From Coxiellaceae bacterium (GTDB lineage Bacteria; Pseudomonadota; Gammaproteobacteria; GCA-013414725): 5,806 nucleotides of DNA. Position 1 is the stretch's first letter; each line of letters starts with the position of its first letter. The translations under genes and the position numbers were made by a program. The stretch covers positions 10,626 through 16,431 of the forward strand of contig CP058706.1 in NCBI GenBank assembly GCA_013414725.1, given 5' to 3'. Shown piece by piece: positions 1 through 3,519 of this stretch. The notes beneath the pieces were generated by a model. The model did not search any database. It saw only the letters and a list, made by a program, of their open reading frames with translations, and was not told where the DNA came from.

Positions 1-138
1 AAACGAGGGCTACACAGCATCACTGGGGAAGTGCTGGAAAACAATGTTGGAATGCTAAATTTAATGGAATATATGAACTTTGCTATTGAACCTAATCCTG
101 AAGACCCAAAGCTAAGGACGGTCATCAAGTATTTATAA
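1..138 (+). CDS. C-terminal end of a GNAT-family acetyltransferase (5' truncated by window)
   Basis: Frame 1 is open from the first base to a TAA at 136-138, giving 45 residues of a larger protein. The visible part contains GLHSITGEVLENNVGMLNLM, followed by a stretch with F27, P31, P33, D35 and P36. A Gly-Leu, then 'GEVL..N..ML.LM...F' pattern is the usual last helix-strand unit of GNAT N-acetyltransferases, where the Asn and following helix lie near the acetyl-CoA site. The ending with 'P-x-P-E-D-P' and a hydrophobic strand resembles the GNAT domain at the C-terminus of Pat-like proteins (acyl-CoA synthetase-like domains fused to GNAT), which acetylate protein lysines. Which GNAT subtype this is cannot be settled from 45 residues. 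The gene runs towards the ppsA operon, so the two units are convergent. No strong terminator directly follows the stop; the first hairpin with a T tract lies about 180 bases on. Confidence 0.6.
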   Translation, partial: KRGLHSITGEVLENNVGMLNLMEYMNFAIEPNPEDPKLRTVIKYL

Positions 139-150
139 AGTAACGAGCAG

Positions 151-185
151 CGTCATTGAGAGCTGAGGCATCCCCACGAGTTTTG
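151..185 (+). repeat. Remnant of the MITE terminal repeat (solo end)
   Basis: The stretch CGTCATTGAGAGCTGAGGCA followed by TCCCCACGAGTTTT lines up with the left edge of element B (2202-2235, GTCATATTGCGAGCTGATG then TATCCCACGAATTTT) and with the end of element A. It has several substitutions and no matching second end nearby, so it looks like a decayed single end of the same repeat family. The rest of 139-224 shows nothing I can identify. Confidence 0.4.
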
Positions 186-224
186 ATGCAAGATGAACCA
201 GCGCATTACAAACGACCGAGACGA

Positions 225-257
225 CATGGATTGATTCGTCGCTACGTTCCTCGCAAT
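225..257 (-). repeat. ATTGCGAGGA...CGACGAATCAAT dispersed repeat (copy 1)
   Basis: On the minus strand this reads ATTGCGAGGAACGTAGCGAC followed by GAATCAATCCATG. It is an imperfect inverted repeat (ATTG.../...CAAT ends) of a kind I recall as a dispersed intergenic repeat in several bacterial genomes. A second copy lies at 2430-2460 on the plus strand. Both copies abut the same end of elements A and B, so the repeat may be part of the duplicated unit rather than an independent insertion. Confidence 0.55.
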
Positions 258-317
258 TTGATGTATCCCCACGAATTTTTAGGTGAGTAGTTGAATTAAT
301 TGCTTACTAGCTCTCCT

Positions 318-411
318 CGTCATCCCGCGGCGAAGACCGCGGGATCCATCAGGCAATACGCACTCTATAGAGAATAGCCCTGGTTCCCGCGGTCTTCGCC
401 GCGGGATGACG
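318..411. repeat. Nested GC-rich palindrome inside element A
   Basis: Arms 319-344 and 385-410 are perfect reverse complements over 26 nt. With 318/411 and the inner CCA/TGG pairs the match covers 31 positions with one mismatch. Each arm is also a small hairpin by itself: CCCGCGG-loop-CCGCGGG at 324-343 (loop 331-336) and at 386-405 (loop 393-398). The spacer between the arms contains the perfect 10-bp palindrome CTCTATAGAG (363-372). The DNA could thus fold either as two small hairpins or as one long hairpin. It looks like a tail-to-tail duplication of the single palindrome found in copy B. Confidence 0.85.
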
Positions 412-423
412 GGATTTATTTTT
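318..423 (+). terminator. Possible intrinsic terminator carried by element A
   Basis: Reading on the plus strand, the GC-rich hairpin (either the 318-411 long form or the 386-405 short form, seven perfect GC-rich pairs) is followed by GGATTTATTTTT, with a T5 run at 419-423. This could end transcripts arriving from the acetyltransferase gene that stops at 138. The T tract sits a few bases from the stem of the long form and is interrupted by A, so efficiency is uncertain. Confidence 0.45.
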
Positions 424-581
424 ACACCTAAGCGAAATACTTAATCTTGACAGCAATAACAAGCTGCTAGTTTTTACGCCATTGCTTTCGAACTCGCTGA
501 TTTGTCTTACCTAAAAATTCGTAGGGATACATCAGATTGCCAGAGCATTAAATAGCGGTTTTGTTAATTTTTAAGGCAGCG

Positions 582-610
582 TTAAGGCGGCAATGCGCAA
601 AAATTATAAT
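582..610 (+). promoter_or_regulatory. Candidate sigma-70 promoter for the cassette
   Basis: A perfect TATAAT lies at 605-610. Seventeen bases upstream is TTAAGG (582-587), a poor -35 match. Transcription would begin near 617, just before the hairpin at 625-664 and about 70 bases upstream of the first start codon. The -10 match is exact, but the DNA is AT-rich, so chance is possible. Confidence 0.4.
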
Positions 611-624
611 ACCAACTCTTAGTA

Positions 625-664
625 ATATACCCATTACACCTCAAAAGAGGGGTAATGGGTATAT
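625..664. promoter_or_regulatory. Perfect 13-bp stem-loop in the cassette leader
   Basis: ATATACCCATTAC (625-637) and GTAATGGGTATAT (652-664) are exact reverse complements. Inside, CCTC (639-642) pairs with GAGG (647-650) around an AAAA loop. The structure lies between the TATAAT box and a good Shine-Dalgarno sequence (GAGAAAGG, 671-678). It is not followed by a T run on the plus strand, so a plus-strand terminator is unlikely. It could be an operator palindrome for a dimeric regulator or a 5' stem-loop in the mRNA. Confidence 0.6.
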
Positions 665-687
665 ATTAAAGAGAAAGGTAAAGACCA

Positions 688-1584
688 ATGCCGCATATAA
701 AAGATGAAATTAAAACATTTAAAAAAATTGATTTCCGACAAAAATTTTTCGAATATCTTTTACAACTATATCATCAGAGCTTGCATTGCAAGTATTTATC
801 AGGAAGAAAAAGACAAAAAATTAGTCATAAGCCACTTCACCAATCTTATTATTAAATTGTTATATGAAAAATATTATTAGCAAACAAAACAAGCCGGATT
901 TTAGAAAATCTTTTGAATCATATATAGAAAAACACTTGAAAGAAGAAACTATTGAAGAATATTTTTCTTCATGGGTTCTCAATTTAATTTGACATTCGAT
1001 GAAAAAGAATTCCGTCTTAAGCTGGATAATATCAACCAAGCCATTATTAATGACCTTGGCGAAGATTTCGAATACCGCGCAAAAAGTTATATTACTTCCA
1101 CTCATGAAACACGGAAAGACGCTTTAATAGAACGCAACAAAAACCGATGGAATAAAATAAAGTCATTTTATGAAATTTTACTCGCCATGATATTTATTTT
1201 TTAATAGCAACCAACACAAGACAAATCAAAAATGGTATTTCAATTTATATTGAGAATGAAATTGCTGCGAATGTTGCTCTTGGTTTTTGTTCACTGCTCT
1301 CTACATTGCCTTTCTTTTATATTTTATCTAATTTATTAGAGACAGGGGAACTCTTAGACAAATTATTGCAGAAAAATATCGATAGCTTCTTTAAAATCGA
1401 AGAATTTGAAAATGATATTAATGAACAGCCATTCTCTAAAAAGAAGCCAAAAAATCCCAGAAAAATGGTAGCAATTGAAACAAACCAAGCTAAAAATAAT
1501 AATTTCGACACTAGCAATCTTATTTTTAATGAAAAAACACAAGAAAATCAAAAAGACATTAATCCCACCCCAAAACTAAAATGA
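688..1584 (+). pseudogene. Broken membrane-protein gene of unknown family (first gene of cassette)
   Basis: I do not recognise this protein. GAGAAAGG at 671-678 is a good ribosome site, nine bases before the ATG at 688. The 688 frame closes at 855 after 55 codons, but a longer reading continues if single-base shifts are allowed in A7 (721-727), A5 (867-871), T5 (962-966) and T6 (1197-1202). It then runs to the TGA at 1582-1584, about 298 residues. The last two shifts are best supported: each restores frame by adding one T, and the frame after 1202 has no credible start of its own. The reconstruction has a charged, probably helical N-terminal part, then two hydrophobic segments: FYEILLAMIFIF plus LIATNT (about 1165-1221) and IAANVALGFCSLLSTLPFFY (about 1261-1320). 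A Lys/Asn-rich hydrophilic tail ends it, so a membrane protein with cytoplasmic ends is likely. Alternatives are sequencing error or several tiny ORFs. The TGA overlaps the next gene's ATG at 1581. Confidence 0.5.
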
Positions 1585-2128
1585 AAACTAGGTCTTCTCA
1601 TTCAGCGTTCTTTCATAATTTCGTTCCTACCCTGGTAAGGCCTGAAAAAACTAAATACGAATGGTTTCTGGCATTTGACAATTATACAATTCGATATCAA
1701 ATCGAGACGGAAACCAAAATTGCAAGAAAAGGTTCAAAAGAGACGCCTTTGCGAGAAGGGAGCCTCATCATTGCTTTAGATGTGGATTGCGTCGAAGAGT
1801 CGGATAGAAAAGATGTACTTGATGTCTTTAATATGGCGAGGTATTTTCCAGGTGCCGCGGTTGATAAAAACTGTATTCATGACCTAGGTGATGATATTTT
1901 TTCTATAAAATCGAAAAAACAGAAACTAGAGATGTACGTATTTTAGGGACGATAGTGGGAACTACTGCCAACAAACAGAGTAAATTGGTTTATTTTTGCC
2001 AACAAGTTGATCATAAAAAATTGAAGAAAATAATCAAAAGTAAGAAGGAAAAAGAAAGATTAAAACAAGAACTCATTGAAATAAGTTTAGAAAAAATAGT
2101 GCCTAATACAACGTTATCTCCAAAATAA
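1581..2128 (+). pseudogene. Frameshifted gene of unknown function (second gene of cassette)
   Basis: The ATG at 1581 overlaps the preceding stop as ATGA, suggesting translational coupling. The first frame gives 121 residues and stops at 1944-1946. Adding one T to the T6 run at 1897-1902 moves reading into a frame that is open without any ATG from 1895 to the TAA at 2126-2128. That gives one protein of about 182 residues. The joined product has a mixed alpha/beta-looking middle (KYEWFLAFDNYTIRYQIETE, then SLIIALDVDCVEESDRKDVL). After the junction comes RDVRILGTIVGTTANKQ. The C-terminus is Lys/Glu-rich and helical (about 2010-2095) and may form a short coiled coil. There is no signal peptide and no obvious transmembrane segment, so it is probably cytoplasmic. 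No family is recognised. If the frameshift is real, the product is truncated by about one third. The upstream gene shows the same kind of lesion. Confidence 0.55.
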
Positions 2129-2208
2129 GATTTTGGTGACTTAAATATTCCGTCATGCCGTGGTTTGATGCACTACTGTCCAGAGTTATCTATTATGCGT
2201 TGTCATAT

Positions 2209-2434
2209 TGCGAGCTGATGTATCCCACGAATTTTCAGGTAAGACAAATCAGCGAGTTCGAAAGCAATGGCGTAAAAACTAGAAGCTTGTTATTGTTGTC
2301 AAGATTAAGCATTTCGCTGAAGGTATAAAAATAAATCCCGTCATCTCGCGGTCTTCGCTGTGGGATGACGGGAAGGCTAGTAAGCAATTAATTCAACTAC
2401 TCACCTAAAAATTCGTGGCGATACACCAGATTGC
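2209..2434 (-). mobile_element. MITE-like non-autonomous element, copy B (inverted relative to A)
   Basis: The reverse complement of this segment follows element A almost base for base outside the central palindrome. The right end (2403-2434) carries the A-type terminal repeat with ACCTAAAAATTCGTGGCGAT, and the left end holds GATGTATCCCACGAATTTTC. The subterminal blocks TCAGCGAGTTCGAAAGCAAT and TAGTAAGCAATTAATTCAAC are shared with A. B has one palindrome unit (2337-2372) where A has two, which explains most of the length difference. It contains no gene. It ends about 160 bases from the deacylase stop codon. Confidence 0.7.
2326..2372 (-). terminator. Possible intrinsic terminator carried by element B
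   Basis: CCCGTCATC (2337-2345) and GATGACGGG (2364-2372) pair perfectly, and the stem continues with wobble pairs to a TCTTCG loop (plus-strand reading, 2352-2357). On the minus strand the hairpin is followed by ATTTATTTTTA, with a T5 run at 2331-2327. It faces transcripts leaving the ppsA-deacylase operon, a mirror image of the arrangement in element A. Confidence 0.45.
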
Positions 2435-2460
2435 GAGGAGCGTGGCGACAAAGCAATGAC
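2430..2460 (+). repeat. ATTGCGAGGA...CGACAAAGCAAT dispersed repeat (copy 2)
   Basis: This reads ATTGCGAGGAGCGTGGCGAC followed by AAAGCAATGAC, closely matching the minus strand of 257-225. It is joined to the same end of element B as copy 1 is to element A. Confidence 0.6.
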
Positions 2461-2537
2461 AACGCTATTTTTGCCAAAAACTTTCTCCGAACGGCAGTGC
2501 ATCAAGCCACAGAATGACTAGAGGACACAAAAACTCT

Positions 2538-2578
2538 AAAAAAATTGTTTGTATAAATACTACAGCTTATAACAACAA
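2538..2578 (-). terminator. Weak intrinsic terminator after the deacylase gene
   Basis: On the minus strand, TTGTTGTTATAA (2578-2567) and TTATACAAACAA (2556-2545) form a 12-bp stem with two mismatches and a 10-nt loop. An uninterrupted T7 run (2544-2538) follows at once. The hairpin starts 17 bases past the deacylase stop, the right place to end the ppsA operon transcript. The stem is almost all A-T, so it may be leaky; the GC-rich hairpin in element B could act as a backup. Confidence 0.5.
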
Positions 2579-2595
2579 AATGAGTTTAACTGCTA

Positions 2596-3519
2596 CTACT
2601 GACTAACCAATGCCCTAACATGTGCCAAAGCACTGCTGGCCAATGCAGGCAAGGCATACCCTCCCTCTAAAACAGAGACAATACGTCCTTGACAATAAAA
2701 ATCAGCTATTGATTTTAATTGTTGCGTTATCCAAAAATAATCAGCATCGGTCAATTGTAAATCACCCAGAGGATCATCAAGATGACCATCAAACCCAGCA
2801 GAAATAAAAATCATTTCTGGGCGAAATTCTCGTAATGCTGGCCACCAAAGCTCACGTACCAGTTTACGATAATCTCTGCCAGTGGTGCCTGGCGCCAAAG
2901 CTAGATTCAGTGTATTTTTGCTGGTAGTTTCTATACCACTAAATGGAAACAATGGATATTCAAACGAGGAACAAAATAAAACCTGAGAATTATTACCTAA
3001 TAAATCTTGAGTCCCATTACCATGATGGACGTCAAAATCAATAATAGCAACACGTTTTAAATGATACTGTTGTAATACATGATGCACTGCCAGCATCACA
3101 TTATTAAAGAAACAAAAACCCATTGCTCTGGCATATTCAGCATGATGTCCTGGTGGCCTGATATTACAAAAAGCAGCCGCCGCTTTTTGCTGCATCACTA
3201 AATCAACGGCTAATCTGGCTGCACCTGCTGCTCTTCTTGCTGCTGTTAATGTATAAGGATTCATACGTGTATCGGGATCTAACGCAAGTAGTCCTTGCTG
3301 CGGTGATAATTGCCATAATTCATCAATATAATTTGGTGCATGCAATTTGGATAATACCGCTTTGTCGGCCAAGGGTGCTAAATAATTTTTTATTTTGGGT
3401 TTGATATCACTGCGATATATAGCTTCAGCAATCACCCCAATGCGTGCTGGTGCTTCAAGATGGTTGTCACCCATGTCATGTAATAAACAATCGGGATGAG
3501 AAATAATAGCGACCGTCAT
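2596..3519 (-). CDS. Histone deacetylase-family zinc amidohydrolase (complete, 307 aa)
   Basis: The product belongs to the arginase/deacetylase fold family (bacterial HDAC-like, AcuC and acetylpolyamine amidohydrolase relatives), which hydrolyse acyl-amide bonds with zinc. From the ATG at 3519 the landmarks are: substrate-side 'HLEAPARI' (20-27), RPPGHHAE with the paired catalytic His (H125, H126), GFCFFNN (134-140), DFDVHHGNGTQ with zinc ligands D163 and H165, SAGFDGHLDDPLG with the third ligand D244, and the VLEGGY transition-state Tyr (Y288). Nothing essential is missing and about 300 residues is normal. There is no signal peptide, so it acts in the cytoplasm. An in-frame ATG at 3558 would add 13 residues unlike the family. 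I prefer 3519 because its ATGA overlap with the ppsA stop is a classic coupling arrangement, although the ribosome site there is weak. Substrate (acetyl-lysine proteins, acetylpolyamines or a small metabolite) cannot be read from sequence. Confidence 0.93.
   Translation of the reverse strand: MTVAIISHPDCLLHDMGDNHLEAPARIGVIAEAIYRSDIKPKIKNYLAPLADKAVLSKLHAPNYIDELWQLSPQQGLLALDPDTRMNPYTLTAARRAAGAARLAVDLVMQQKAAAAFCNIRPPGHHAEYARAMGFCFFNNVMLAVHHVLQQYHLKRVAIIDFDVHHGNGTQDLLGNNSQVLFCSSFEYPLFPFSGIETTSKNTLNLALAPGTTGRDYRKLVRELWWPALREFRPEMIFISAGFDGHLDDPLGDLQLTDADYFWITQQLKSIADFYCQGRIVSVLEGGYALPALASSALAHVRALVSQ

Larger units (their letters stand above)
253..540 (+). mobile_element. MITE-like non-autonomous element, copy A
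   Basis: The ends form a 32-nt terminal inverted repeat: 253-284 and the reverse complement of 509-540 agree at 30 of 32 positions. The conserved core is GATGTATCC(C/T)CACGA-type sequence ending in AATTTTTAGGT. The interior has no coding capacity. Its subterminal segments (roughly 285-316 and 424-508) recur in reverse orientation in copy B (2209-2434), for example TTGAATTAATTGCTTACTAG and GCCATTGCTTTCGAACTCGC. Copy A is longer than B mainly because its central GC-rich palindrome is doubled (318-411). Terminal inverted repeats, small size, lack of a gene and a second copy are the marks of a miniature inverted-repeat element. I see no clear target-site duplication, so exact boundaries are uncertain by about 10 bases. 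Confidence 0.7.
2152..2518. repeat. Nested outer inverted repeats enclosing element B
   Basis: Outside element B are two further inverted pairs. Positions 2152-2174 and the reverse complement of 2496-2518 agree at 20 of 23 positions, around TTTGATGCACT/AGTGCATCAAG. Closer in, GCGTTGTCAT (2198-2207) is the exact reverse complement of ATGACAACGC (2456-2465). With B's own ends this makes a layered imperfect palindrome of 367 bases. It suggests B landed inside an older palindromic repeat, or that B is a fuller version of the element. Positions 2466-2495 show nothing else. Confidence 0.6.

Noticed and set aside
860..1105. Minus-strand open frame of 81 codons
   Set aside because: It is antisense to the first cassette gene, Phe/Ile/Lys-rich as expected from reading AT-rich coding DNA backwards, and has no ribosome site.
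1190..1204. Programmed -1 frameshifting at the T6 run, as in insertion-sequence transposases
   Set aside because: The zero frame meets TAA directly after the TTT codon, so the standard X-XXY-YYZ arrangement is absent, and neither product shows transposase motifs.
1306..1308. TTG start for the 92-codon frame ending at 1584
   Set aside because: It falls in the middle of a hydrophobic segment that continues upstream in the same frame to 1174, and no ribosome site precedes it; the frame is better read as a continuation across the T6 run.
1317..1551. Two overlapping minus-strand open frames of 62-66 codons
   Set aside because: They mirror the Lys/Asn-rich tail of the first cassette gene; their hydrophobic look comes from the complement of A-rich codons.
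151..2518. CRISPR array or tRNA-like structure from the repeated segments
   Set aside because: The repeats are few, inverted and far apart with no regular spacers, and no cloverleaf or tRNA T-loop motif was seen.
2622..2807. Plus-strand open frame of 61 codons
   Set aside because: It is antisense to the C-terminal part of the deacylase, whose conserved VLEGGY and DDPLG motifs lie there.
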